The notes beneath the pieces were generated by a model, which searched no databases, was not told the DNA's origin, and saw only the letters and a list, made by a program, of their open reading frames with translations. This document shows, piece after piece, positions 17,987 to 26,327 of a DNA stretch of 64,000 bases; the stretch's first letter is position 1, and each line of letters begins with the position of its first letter. The stretch covers positions 56,299-120,298 of the forward strand of contig JAHLLR010000004.1 of NCBI GenBank assembly GCA_020444075.1, written 5' to 3'. Position numbers and translations under genes: made by a program. The stretch comes from Deltaproteobacteria bacterium (GTDB lineage: Bacteria > Desulfobacterota > Desulfobacteria > Desulfobacterales > Desulfosarcinaceae).

Positions 17987-18376
17987 TCAATGTTTATTTT
18001 TTTGCGACGATAGACCCAGGATTTGATTCAGGTGGGCCATCAGCCGCTGTCCATCGGCCCGGGCGGGTTTGGGGGGAAGCTGCATTAAAATACCGAGCCC
18101 TTCGCTGGCCTCATGATACGCTTCTTTGGAAAGCGAGCTGACGGCCGCGCTATTGATCATGGGGTTGACGGCGACGAGCCGTCCGACAAGCTCCAACCCC
18201 GTCATGTCACCAAGCCGTTCGTCCGCAACGACCAGGTCAACGGTTTGTTTTCCGATTGTCTTAAGGGCCTGGTCGCCGGATGCGGCCCACTGGATGGTGC
18301 CCCCCTGTTTTTTGATTTCTGAGGACAAATCCGCAAAAGTGGTTCGATCCGGTGTGACAAACAATAGTCGGGTCAA
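17987..18376 (-). CDS. Single-domain receiver-like protein
   Basis: 129 residues. The start is a TTG at 18376, chosen because TAGGAG lies seven bases upstream; no better ATG exists. The fold is receiver-like: MTRLLFVTPD, then VDLVVADERLGDMTGLELVGRL, where the Asp in VADERL sits where the phospho-acceptor would be, and SSLSKEAYHEASEGLG where the Thr/Ser switch lies. The acidic pair after the first strand is incomplete (TPD), so phosphorylation is uncertain. It lies in the Fe-S operon between the NifX-like and Mrp genes. Its role is unknown. Confidence 0.7.
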   Translation of the reverse strand: MTRLLFVTPDRTTFADLSSEIKKQGGTIQWAASGDQALKTIGKQTVDLVVADERLGDMTGLELVGRLVAVNPMINSAAVSSLSKEAYHEASEGLGILMQLPPKPARADGQRLMAHLNQILGLSSQKNKH

Positions 18377-18409
18377 TGGTTGCTCCTAAACATATGCCGA
18401 AGTGGGTGG

Positions 18410-18778
18410 TCAGTGTGGCGGGTTGCCCCCTTTGGTGATGCCGCCGTGACAGCCGGGCATCACAAACGTGGGTGCTAGGGGATTCCCCTTTGCGTAAACG
18501 TCAAGCACACGATCCACTTCTCCGGCAATGAAGGGGATCAGCGTGATTCCGCCGGCAACGATGATCGTAGCCGGAGCCTGAGATACCGCACCGCAGATGA
18601 GAACCGGCACATCGAGTTCTTCAAGGGTCCTCGCCAGGTTTGACGGCCGCTCAGGATCGAAAATCACATAGGACCGGTCAGTGATTTGGGCGTTTTCAAT
18701 CTCCGCGATCAACAAACGCCTCGACGCATCAAACACCGGTGAAATGCGGTCTTCCCAGACCGTGACGGCAACTTTCAT
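18410..18778 (-). CDS. NifX/NafY-family cofactor-binding protein (short)
   Basis: 122 residues from the ATG at 18778 (AAGGTG upstream; a GTG three codons earlier is possible). A single dinitrogenase Fe-Mo cofactor-binding domain: MKVAVTVWEDRISPVFDASRRLLIAEI, ERPSNLARTLEELDVPVLICGAVSQ and IPFIAGEVDRVLDVYAKGNPLAPTF. The C-terminus has an HGGITKGG segment. It is the first gene after cooS on the same strand. Relatives in sulfate reducers form the orange protein complex and bind Mo/Cu-S clusters; a matching role here is inference. Confidence 0.84.
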   Translation of the reverse strand: MKVAVTVWEDRISPVFDASRRLLIAEIENAQITDRSYVIFDPERPSNLARTLEELDVPVLICGAVSQAPATIIVAGGITLIPFIAGEVDRVLDVYAKGNPLAPTFVMPGCHGGITKGGNPPH

Positions 18779-18902
18779 CGTTTTCACCTTCGATACCTAC
18801 CGGGATGCAGCCGGTTGCTTCGGATAACGGTCCAAACGGTGAGCAACCTGCGTTTCAATGAGACCGGTGGCACACAGGTTGCTCATGAATCGAGAGAGCC
18901 GC

Positions 18903-20972
18903 CTAAGCAGACGCTAAATCCCTGCGATCGGCCATATCCACCAATGTTCTTTCCCTGGCTTTGTCGATTCCGAGCGCTTTCCGTTTCCTGTCGATGTGGG
19001 CAATCATTTTACGGGCATGCCTCACGGGATCGACTTCCAGATCCCACATGCCGCCGTATAATTTTTCAAACTCTTCGAAAAGATACTTTTGAAATACCGG
19101 TGCGCCGGTGACCGGCAATCCGACCCCGAAAACGGTGTAGACGCCAGAGGCCACAAAGTAGTGGCCGATGCTGATTGCTTTTTCGCTCATCCACTCGGGG
19201 GCGCTTCCGGCCGCAGGCAGATCACTGATGTCGTTTCCCAAACCTCCGGCTTTGACGACTTCGGTGGCCGCCAAAAGAATTCGGCTGTTGTCCACGCAGG
19301 AACCCAGGTGAAGCACGGGGGGGATTCCCACGGTTTCGCAGACCTCGGCCAGGCCCGGACCGCAGAACACGCCGGCCGATTCAGGAGCCAGCAGTCCTTC
19401 CATGGCGCAGGCGATCCCGTTGCAGCCGGTCGTCAGAACGATCACATCGTTTTTGATCAATTCCTTCACCACCTCTATGTGGCCTTCATTGTGGCGGGTC
19501 CTGGCATTGTTGCAGCCGACCACGCCGGCGATGCCGCGGATGCGACCGTTGATGATGTTGTCGTTCAGGGTGTAGTAGCTTCCACGAAACGTGCCGCCCA
19601 AATGGTACTGGATGGCCTCGACACCGAATCCGGCGATCTGGATTCCTTTCTGTTTGGGGATCATGACGTCGGCGCCCCGGTTGGCGAAGTTGTCGATCGC
19701 CATTTTGACGATGCGCTCGGCATCTTCCATGGCGTGGTGCTCGTCGAAATCGATGTGAATCACGTTTTCCTGTTCCATGCGCGCAATGGGGTGGGTCGTA
19801 ATCAGTTTGGTGTGGAAGCAGTTGGCCACATTGGCGACATTCTGGAAAATGCATTGGATGTCGACGACCATGGCATCACAGGCGCCGGTAATGATGGCCA
19901 GTTCCTGCTGGAGAAAAGTTCCGCATTGAGGCACCCCGTGGCGTTGGAGCACTTCATTGGCCGTGCAGCAGATACCCGACAACTGTATCCCCTTGGCACC
20001 TTTTGATTTGGCATACGCGTCCATTTCAGGCTTTTGGGCGACCGCGACAATCATTTCAGACAAAATGGGCTCGTGACCATGAATGACCAGATTGACGTGA
20101 TCCGCCTTCATCACGCCCAGATTGGCTTCCGACTGGATCGGATAGGGTGTTCCGAAAAGGACATCCTGCAGGTCGGTTGCCAGCATGGAGCCGCCCCAGC
20201 CATCGGCAATGGCCGCCCGGGTCCCTTGTTTCATCAGATTTTTGTAATCCTGATCCACGCCGATATGGGTGCGATGCATGATCTCGACGATTTCCCGATC
20301 GATGTTCCTGGGCAGAACGCCGTTTTTCTTCCATTTTTCGTAGAGCATCGCTGGGGCCCGTTTCAGGTATCGCAGTTCGCCTTCACTTTTGCCCCATTCG
20401 GCAAGCGCCTTTTGGGCCACTTCCAGGGCGATTTCACCCCGGTCGCGATCGACGGTCTCGCCATCCACCGATACCGTTGTCGGGACATCGAAATAAGGCG
20501 CGATGGCCACCAGTTTTGTGTAATCCTTGATCCGGTAATCCTGGGATTCCTTGCGGGCAACACTCAGGAAAACTTCGGCCACTCCACGGCCATGGTCCGA
20601 ATGGGCCGCCGCACCGCCGGCGATCATGCGGATAAAGTTGCGTGCGGCAATGGTGTTGGCGGACGCTCCGCACAAGCCCTTTCGCTCGTCATCGCCCTCG
20701 ATGCCGCTTTTGGGCAAGGGCAAGCGGCAAGGGCCCATACCGCAATTTTTACAGCAGGTGCCCTGGGTGCCGATATTGCATTGCTTCATGTTCTCAGCCC
20801 GATCGAACACCGTATCGATTCCCAGTTCCTGGGCCCGTCTGATCATCATCTGGGTTGCTTCATCGATGGAGGCGCTGACCGGATCCGCCACTTTCAATTT
20901 TTTGGCGGGGGATGGTGTCGTTCCGCTCTCGGTTCCTGTTCGGATGCTTTTCCCTTTCTCGGTAGTTTTCAT
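18903..20972 (-). CDS. cooS: Anaerobic Ni-Fe carbon monoxide dehydrogenase catalytic subunit
   Basis: 689 residues from the ATG at 20972, which follows AAAGGAGCCGACA; the upstream ATG at 21002 would sit only a few bases from the predicted sigma-54 transcript start and is less likely. CNIGTQGTCCKNCGMGPCRL holds the D and B cluster cysteines and GLCGASANTIAARNF follows. Later GCNNARTRHNEGH, TTGCNGIACAMEGLL and HLGSCVDNSRI provide ligands of the Ni-4Fe-5S C cluster and active-site residues. It oxidises CO to CO2 or reverses this for carbon fixation. No acetyl-CoA synthase or CooC/CooF is in the window; the partner genes are NifX-like, Mrp and NifU-like. Function as respiratory, ferredoxin-reducing or detoxifying CODH is open. 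Confidence 0.93.
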   Translation of the reverse strand: MKTTEKGKSIRTGTESGTTPSPAKKLKVADPVSASIDEATQMMIRRAQELGIDTVFDRAENMKQCNIGTQGTCCKNCGMGPCRLPLPKSGIEGDDERKGLCGASANTIAARNFIRMIAGGAAAHSDHGRGVAEVFLSVARKESQDYRIKDYTKLVAIAPYFDVPTTVSVDGETVDRDRGEIALEVAQKALAEWGKSEGELRYLKRAPAMLYEKWKKNGVLPRNIDREIVEIMHRTHIGVDQDYKNLMKQGTRAAIADGWGGSMLATDLQDVLFGTPYPIQSEANLGVMKADHVNLVIHGHEPILSEMIVAVAQKPEMDAYAKSKGAKGIQLSGICCTANEVLQRHGVPQCGTFLQQELAIITGACDAMVVDIQCIFQNVANVANCFHTKLITTHPIARMEQENVIHIDFDEHHAMEDAERIVKMAIDNFANRGADVMIPKQKGIQIAGFGVEAIQYHLGGTFRGSYYTLNDNIINGRIRGIAGVVGCNNARTRHNEGHIEVVKELIKNDVIVLTTGCNGIACAMEGLLAPESAGVFCGPGLAEVCETVGIPPVLHLGSCVDNSRILLAATEVVKAGGLGNDISDLPAAGSAPEWMSEKAISIGHYFVASGVYTVFGVGLPVTGAPVFQKYLFEEFEKLYGGMWDLEVDPVRHARKMIAHIDRKRKALGIDKARERTLVDMADRRDLASA

Positions 20973-21018
20973 TGTCGGCTCCTTTGCTGGGGTATCTTCC
21001 AATTTTAAAGATGCTTCC

Positions 21019-21033
21019 GCAAAGCGTGTGCCA
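21019..21033 (-). promoter_or_regulatory. Sigma-54 (-24/-12) promoter of the cooS operon
   Basis: On the minus strand the sequence is TGGCACACGCTTTGC, an exact match to the TGGCAC-N5-TTGC consensus of RpoN promoters. The transcript should start near 21007, leaving a short leader before cooS at 20972. The gene immediately upstream encodes a sigma-54 activator. A dyad TTCGC-A-GCGAA at 21158-21168, about 140 bases further upstream, could be its enhancer site. Confidence 0.8.
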
Positions 21034-21174
21034 TTCCGGGAAGAGGATAAGGAAATTATTAATAACTAATTATTATAAATAGTTGTATTTTATTTTGAGG
21101 ATTGGCGGGCAGGTTGTATGACAATATAGTCGCAAAAATGCACCGATAGGCGATGCTTTCGCTGCGAACCTGCG

Positions 21175-22572
21175 TTAGTATTGATTGGGTTTCTTGGAGC
21201 GGCCGTCGATTTCAGGAAGGTTGATGCCCAGGCGTTTGATTTTACGGAAAAGCGTGCTTTTATGCATGCCCAGTTCCTTGGCCGCTGCCAACCGATTGTA
21301 GCGGCTGCGTTTGAGCGCATTCGTAATGGCTATTGCTTCGGTGGAGTTGAGCGTGTGGGTCAAGGAATCCTGTTCACCGGATAGCATGCATTGCGTGGCA
21401 AAGTCACCTGGCAGGTGACGGGCCTGGATGGGGCCGGCACTGCAAAGGACGAAGGCGTGCTCGATGATATTTTCCAATTCGCGGATATTTCCAGGATAGT
21501 CGTGGCACATGAGGACTTGAAGGGCTTCGGCATCCACCCCGGAGATCGCTTTGCCGCGCACCATGTTCATTTTTTCGATGAAATGTTCGATCAGCAAAGG
21601 AATGTCTTCTTTGCGTTCCCGTAGGGGAGGCAGGAGCATGCGGACCACATTGATCCGGTAGAACAGATCCTGGCGGAATTCACCCCTGGCGATAAGATCG
21701 GAAAGGTTTTTATTCGTGGCGGCGATCACGCGAACATCCGATTTGACCTTTTTTACGCCGCCAAGGGGCGTAAAGGCCTGTTCTTCCAAAACGCGCAGCA
21801 GTTTCACCTGAAATGCGGCGCTGGTATCCCCGATTTCATCCAGAAAAATGGTGCCTCCATCGGTGACGGCAAAGTAGCCTGGCTTGTCCTTCACGGCGTT
21901 GGTAAAGGCCCCGGATTTGTACCCAAACAATTCTGACTCGAGCAATGTGTCCGGCAGGGCGCTGCAATTGATGGCGACAAAAGGTTTGCCCTTTCGCGGG
22001 CTGGCGTCGTGAATGGCCCGCGCCACCAACTCCTTGCCCGTGCCAGTTTCCCCTTCCAGCAGGACGGTGCTGCCGCTCTCCGCCACCATGGGCAAAATGG
22101 CCAGCATTTCATGCATGGCATCGCTGCGACTGACAATATCGCCAATCTGAAAACGGCCGTCCAGTCGCTTGCGCAAGGCTTCGATCAGGCTGTGGTCCCT
22201 AAATGTCTCCACGCCTCCCAATACCTCGCCCGTTCTGCTTTTCAGGGGAGCGGTGGAGACGGTAATGGGGATCCGTTTCTTATCGCTGTTGACGATATAG
22301 GTAGAGGTATTGGTAAGAGAGGCGCCCTCTTTCATCGTCCGTTTCAAGGCACAGTCATCTTCGCACATGTTGGAGCGGAAAACTTCCCAGCAGTGGCGGC
22401 CGATAGCCTCGTCCCTGGAAATTCCCGTAATTTCTTCGGCGGCACGGTTAAAGGACATGATGCGCCATTCATGATCGACGGTGAACACGCCGTCGGAAAT
22501 GCTTTCCAATATGATGTCGGTGACATTATCCGGAATCGGGTCCTGTTTTCGCTTTTTCATGGCTGTGGTCAC
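21175..22572 (-). CDS. Sigma-54-dependent transcriptional activator with N-terminal PAS domain
   Basis: 465 residues from a GTG at 22572 (AGGA six bases upstream); an ATG four codons later is the alternative. Residues 15-125 are a PAS sensor with three cysteines (C61, C70, C74 in HCWEVFRSNMCEDDCAL). Residues about 145-380 are the AAA+ domain: GETGTGKELVARAIHD (Walker A), GGTIFLDEIGD (Walker B) and a GAFTGA loop that reads GAFTNA. The Fis-type HTH is at the C-terminus (RSRYNRLAAAKELGMHKSTLFRKIKRLGI). It lies directly upstream of cooS, whose promoter is sigma-54-type, and is its probable activator. Cys-based redox or metal sensing by the PAS is inference. Confidence 0.9.
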   Translation of the reverse strand: MTTAMKKRKQDPIPDNVTDIILESISDGVFTVDHEWRIMSFNRAAEEITGISRDEAIGRHCWEVFRSNMCEDDCALKRTMKEGASLTNTSTYIVNSDKKRIPITVSTAPLKSRTGEVLGGVETFRDHSLIEALRKRLDGRFQIGDIVSRSDAMHEMLAILPMVAESGSTVLLEGETGTGKELVARAIHDASPRKGKPFVAINCSALPDTLLESELFGYKSGAFTNAVKDKPGYFAVTDGGTIFLDEIGDTSAAFQVKLLRVLEEQAFTPLGGVKKVKSDVRVIAATNKNLSDLIARGEFRQDLFYRINVVRMLLPPLRERKEDIPLLIEHFIEKMNMVRGKAISGVDAEALQVLMCHDYPGNIRELENIIEHAFVLCSAGPIQARHLPGDFATQCMLSGEQDSLTHTLNSTEAIAITNALKRSRYNRLAAAKELGMHKSTLFRKIKRLGINLPEIDGRSKKPNQY

Positions 22573-22663
22573 GGGCGTTCCTGATCAACGGTTTATAACG
22601 GCAACCGGCTTCGGTTACGGATTTTTTTGATTATACGCCATTTATCGGTCGAGTTCCAGCCTG

Positions 22664-22701
22664 CGAATAAAGAAAGCCGGCGCTCAGGCATCCGAGGCCG
22701 G
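22664..22701 (-). terminator. Intrinsic terminator-like hairpin
   Basis: On the minus strand, CCGGCCTC pairs with GAG(C)GCCGG across an 8-base loop, followed by CTTTCTTTATT. It lies between the small hypothetical gene ending at 22752 and the sigma-54 activator gene, so it probably ends the upstream transcript. Confidence 0.5.
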
Positions 22702-22751
22702 AGGGAGGGGGGGGAAGGTCGGACCCACGAGCGGCAGACCGGATACCGGAG

Positions 22752-23117
22752 CTATCCAATTATCCGCAGGTGGTTTTTTTCCCTGCGCCATTCATCGAAG
22801 GCCTTGAGGTGGGACAAGAGGTCCTTGCACTCCATCCTGAGCATCTTCACGTGCCAGATGCTGGACGGCGAGATGCGCGTGTAAAAGATTTCGAAAATGC
22901 TTCCGTGGCCGCCAGGGTCAAGGGTCTCCAAGCGGGTGGTCAATCTTTCCACGGCAGGGAAATAGTCGTTGATGTCGATGGGGTTTTCGACGATTTGAGC
23001 GGCCTGGGCTTTCAGTTCCCGGTAGGTCCGGGGGTGCTGTGCCGCCGCCTTCCGGGTTGCTGCCAGCGCTTTTTCCCACCGGGCTTCCAGTTCCTTTACG
23101 GTCAAGCAACTGTTCAT
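22752..23117 (-). CDS. Conserved-looking hypothetical protein (helical, 121 aa)
   Basis: 121 residues, mainly helical: a coiled-coil-prone first half (VKELEARWEKALAATRKAAAQHPRTYRELKAQAAQIV) and a second half with HGSIFEIFYTRISPSSIWHVKMLRMECKDLLSHLKAFDEW. No signal peptide, membrane segment or family that I recognise. It lies 100 bases downstream of the selenocysteine HdrD-like gene and ends at a probable terminator, so the two may form an operon. Codon use and amino-acid composition look real. Function not assigned. Confidence 0.65.
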   Translation of the reverse strand: MNSCLTVKELEARWEKALAATRKAAAQHPRTYRELKAQAAQIVENPIDINDYFPAVERLTTRLETLDPGGHGSIFEIFYTRISPSSIWHVKMLRMECKDLLSHLKAFDEWRREKNHLRIIG

Positions 23118-23217
23118 GATACTGTCCCGTTAAGACAGCCCGCCGCCGGACGGCCCGTAGGAGTGCACCATCCGGCGACAGGCCGGTTTAAGCATTGCAA
23201 CGCCTTGATTAAAAACG

Positions 23218-24537
23218 CTACATGGCGGTCTCCGGGTGAAAGACGTTGACTTCCTTCAAATCATCACCCAGGTATTCCCGTTCATTGGGGCCCAATATGC
23301 CCAGGGAGAGGCAGATCAGGGTCCACAGGTGAACCACCGGGTAGTGGCCGCCGTAGTGTTCGCTGAGTTCGTGGATCTGCGCATGGCAGTTGTGGCATCC
23401 GGCGATGCAGTAATCGGCCCCGGTCGCCTTGATCTGCTTATCTTTAAGCTCGCCATACTTGAGGCGCTGCTCCTTGAAGCCGGATTGGAGAAATCCGCCG
23501 CCGCCGCCGCAGCAGAAATTGTTGGATCGGTTGGGCTGCATGTCGATGAAATTCTCCTCGCCGACCACGGATTTGACGACGTAGCGCAGATCCTCGGCAA
23601 TCGGATCGCCGTAGCTTTTCCGGACGATCTGGCAGGGGTCCTGGACCGTAAATTTGATCTTCAGGTCCTTGTTCCAGTCGGAACTGACCTTCAGTTTGCC
23701 TTCACGGATCCACTTGGCGTAGTATTCGTAGATATTCTTGACTTCAAAGTGGTGTTCGAGGTTGAATTTTTTCAGTCCGGCCCGGACTGAGAAGGTCACG
23801 TGCCCTCACTCGGTGTTGAGGAACGTTTTAACCCTCAATTTGTTGGCCTGGTTGACGGTGGTTTTGGTAACGTGCTCCCAGGAATCGTTGTCCGCCAGGA
23901 ACATGCAGTAGTTCTCGCCGGCCCAGCCTTCGCTGCCGTAGGTCCAGTCCGCACCAGCAAGGTGCAGGATCTTCCATAGCGGAACCAGCTCATCCGGTTC
24001 GGTGACCGGCTCACGCGAATTCTGGTTGAGGAAGAATTCAGCGCCTTGCTTATCGATGGGAGCCTGCATGTCGGCAAATTCGGGCTGCGCTTCCCGGTAC
24101 TCTTCCAGCACGTCCTCCACGACGAAGACAAAGTCGTCCGGTGCAGTGCCCATGGCGCTGGTACTGGCGTTGCGCAGGGCCATGTCGCAGGAACCCAGGA
24201 TGCCCTTTGGCCGTTCCTCCCTGGGCCGCAGGGCCCTGGCGTTGTATACCAGTTGGGGAATATCGATCTGCATCGGACAGACATAGATGCATCGCTGGCA
24301 CATGGTGCACATCCACGGCCAGTCCGATTTGGCGATTTCCTCATCCAGCCCCAGTGCGGCCATACGAAGGAACTTGCGCGGGTCCATGCCATCGAGACCG
24401 GTCGCCGGGCATCCGGAAGAACACGCCCCGCAGGTGAGGCACAGGTTCAGGTTGCCGCCTTCCGGAAGGATCTCTTTGACCTTGTCCATAAAGGTGCGTT
24501 GTTTTTTACCGCCCAACTGAATGACCTCATCATTCAT
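23218..24537 (-). CDS. HdrD/DsrK-like Fe-S oxidoreductase, probable selenoprotein (in-frame TGA = Sec244)
   Basis: Read through the TGA at 23806-23808 the gene encodes 439 residues. The start at 24537 has AGGAGG eight bases upstream. CLTCGACSSGCP (C33-C43) and CTMCQRCIYVCP (C77-C87) bind two 4Fe-4S clusters. The second CCG domain reads DPC (C302), FCC (C342-343) and GCHNC (C381, C384). Between them, the conserved ECGH motif of the HdrD/DsrK/TmcB family appears as E-TGA-G-H, so selenocysteine replaces the cluster cysteine. The frame is intact on both sides, and a SECIS-like hairpin lies at 23772-23790. A premature stop is the alternative. The likely role is thiol-disulfide or heterodisulfide electron transfer. 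Upstream of the sigma-54/cooS locus. Confidence 0.85.
23772..23790 (-). promoter_or_regulatory. SECIS-like hairpin downstream of in-frame TGA
   Basis: On the transcript, UCAGUCC and GGACUGA pair perfectly (7 bp) around a GGGCC loop. The stem begins 15 bases and the loop about 22 bases after the UGA. This fits the bacterial SECIS rules known from the literature: a short stem, a small apical loop with G in its first two positions, within 16-37 bases of the UGA. It is also coding sequence. Confidence 0.75.
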
Positions 24538-25155
24538 CGATTCCGCCTCCTGTTCTGAATTAGGGTTGTCATCTGCAATTTTATTCAAGTTATGGCGTTC
24601 TCTGACCGATATAGGGGTAAACCATTTGCCGAGTCCGGCAGGGCATTGCGCCTTATGCATATTCCAGCCAGTCAGAGCATGAAGCGTGCCCGATCCATAG
24701 GACGTTGAATGGTTTAAAAAAATCATGTGTTTTCAAGTTGATGAAGCCAGTAGCCAAATAAAACCGGATTTGAGGGTCGCAAAATTGCGTCTGTGAGTGC
24801 GGCGGTTGGTTCTGATCCTGCGACACTGGTTGGTGGCCCTGGCGATAAAAAAATACGTTTGTATCGGCATATCGTCATTTAACGCTTGCCAAGTCTGTTC
24901 GTCTGTTATAAACACGGTTAAACGCAATACGCCTGCCGTTGGCAGGTGGTGCGTTTACCCCTACGTAAAGCGGTGTTTGCCTCCCTTTATAAAAAATATG
25001 CAGACGTAAATCCCTGAACGGCAGGTGGATTGCTGACAATCGGGCATGTTGCCTACAACCTCATGCAACTGTTACCGGATGGTCCGGCTGCGATTATTTG
25101 CAGCGGGATGAAACCATAACTGATCGATCACGAAGAAAGAATAAGAAGAAATTTG
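24538..25155. other. Intergenic region, 618 bases
   Basis: Divergent spacer between the selenoprotein gene and a small plus-strand ORF. It contains a 6-3-6 dyad CCTGCC-GTT-GGCAGG at 24932-24946 and an 11-base inverted pair TAGGGGTAAAC (24612-24622) / GTTTACCCCTA (24953-24963). I see no gene I can support. Either promoter could lie here; none is clear. Confidence 0.5.
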
Positions 25156-25314
25156 ATGGACGAGAACAAACGAAAAAAAATTGAAGCCAAGCTTTTTCAG
25201 CTTTTTTCCCAACCCGACCCAAACCCGAACAGCGGGTCCCACACGAAAACGACACCCACCGTAGTCAAGGTCATTCGTCGCCGTAAAGGCAAACCTGATT
25301 TTCAGGTAGCCTGA
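25156..25314 (+). CDS. Small basic protein, 52 aa
   Basis: ATG at 25156, with AAGAAGAA seven bases upstream, to TGA at 25314. The product starts with a helix (MDENKRKKIEAKLFQLFSQ), has a Pro/Ser/Thr linker and ends in a basic patch (KVIRRRKGKPDFQVA). Codon use looks genuine. A GGGCCGG/CCGGCCC hairpin 28 bases after the stop (25343-25365) could be its terminator. I recall similar short proteins ending in an RRRKGKPD-type motif in related anaerobes, but cannot confirm it. Nucleic-acid binding is a guess from charge. Confidence 0.55.
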   Translation: MDENKRKKIEAKLFQLFSQPDPNPNSGSHTKTTPTVVKVIRRRKGKPDFQVA

Positions 25315-25721
25315 AACAACCCTGACCGGATGCTGAAACCCGGGGCCGGAGACGATCACCGGCCCGACTTTCAAAACCGCACGTATTTTTTGGTGGCACC
25401 GTTTTTTCAGGAAACGGTGCATTCGGAATCCATGCCTGATGCCTGCTTTCCAACATCCTGCCCATCGCCATGGGTGTGCCGCAGAGGACCCCATGGCGGG
25501 CATGAAACCATTGCATGGTTTTGGAAATAGTGGTATTTAAACGGTATTTGACCTTATCCGCCGTATTTTGTTGCCCTGCCTGCACGGGCAACGGGTAGCA
25601 ACACCCGGTAAATACCGTGGCGGAACCTGTTGCCGTGCATGGCGGTGAGGATGTGCCCCTATTCGAGGCACGCCGGTTTTTCGGGAAAACGACGATGATG
25701 ACCTGAAGGTGCCTCGTAGCT
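25315..25721. other. Intergenic region, 407 bases
   Basis: Contains the hairpin at 25343-25365 (7-bp GGGCCGG stem) and another at 25570-25592 (GTTGCCC/GGGCAAC). Overlapping open frames on the minus strand look like composition artefacts. The Pqi operon promoter should lie in the last 100 bases, but no clear boxes are seen. Confidence 0.45.
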
Positions 25722-26327
25722 ATGGCGCAAACCCTGATTGCCTGCCACGAATGTGACCTGCTGCACCGTGTGCAACCGTTGCCGGAAAAAAGCAACGCCC
25801 GCTGCAGGCGCTGCGGGGCGTTGCTGTATGTTCACTTTCCGAAAACCATCGACCGGTCGCTGGCGTTGGCCATCACCGGCCTGGTCCTGCTGGTCATCGC
25901 CAACATTTACCCGTTTTTGTCGCTGGAATCCCAGGGTACCATTCTGGAAACCACCCTGATCACCGGTACGATCATCCTCTCCCAGGAGGGTATGGTGGGC
26001 GTCGCCATATTGGTTCTGCTCACCAGCATGCTCATTCCCTGCCTGCTGCTGGGCGCCCTCGTCTATGTGCTGTGGCCGATGAAGATGCACCGTCACCTGC
26101 CGGCCAACCGGCGGATTTTCAGGCTGGCCCTCACCCTCCGTCCCTGGAGCATGACCGAAGTGTTCTTGCTGGGCATCCTGGTATCCGTGGTCAAGCTGGC
26201 GAAAATGGCTACCATCATTCCCGGCACGGCGCTGTTCTCCTTTCTTGGGCTGGTATTTGTGCTGGCGGCAGTCAACACCTTTCTGGTTCCCCGCACCGTA
26301 TGGGAGAAAATGGACGAATGGCGATGA
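25722..26327 (+). CDS. PqiA-type inner-membrane protein, first copy
   Basis: 201 residues. It begins with a zinc-ribbon-like pair (LIACHECDLLHRV and ARCRRCGALLYV), then four membrane helices of a paraquat-inducible protein A domain (ALAITGLVLLVIANIYPFLSLE; GVAILVLLTSMLIPCLLLGAL; MTEVFLLGILVSVVKLA). E. coli PqiA is one chain with two such domains; here they are two genes. It is the membrane partner of an MCE-domain lipid transfer system between the inner and outer membranes. The start at 25722 has AAGGTG nine bases upstream. It overlaps the next gene. Confidence 0.88.
   Translation: MAQTLIACHECDLLHRVQPLPEKSNARCRRCGALLYVHFPKTIDRSLALAITGLVLLVIANIYPFLSLESQGTILETTLITGTIILSQEGMVGVAILVLLTSMLIPCLLLGALVYVLWPMKMHRHLPANRRIFRLALTLRPWSMTEVFLLGILVSVVKLAKMATIIPGTALFSFLGLVFVLAAVNTFLVPRTVWEKMDEWR

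Noticed and set aside
21061..21120. AT-rich stretch upstream of cooS as a sigma-70 promoter
   Set aside because: Many A/T runs give weak -10-like matches, but no -35 partner at proper spacing; the exact sigma-54 match at 21019-21033 explains the start better.
23806..24726. HdrD-like gene as a pseudogene ending at the TGA with a start at 24726
   Set aside because: The frame continues unchanged after the TGA, the position is the conserved cysteine, and a SECIS-like hairpin follows. The 24726 start has no ribosome site, while 24537 has AGGAGG.
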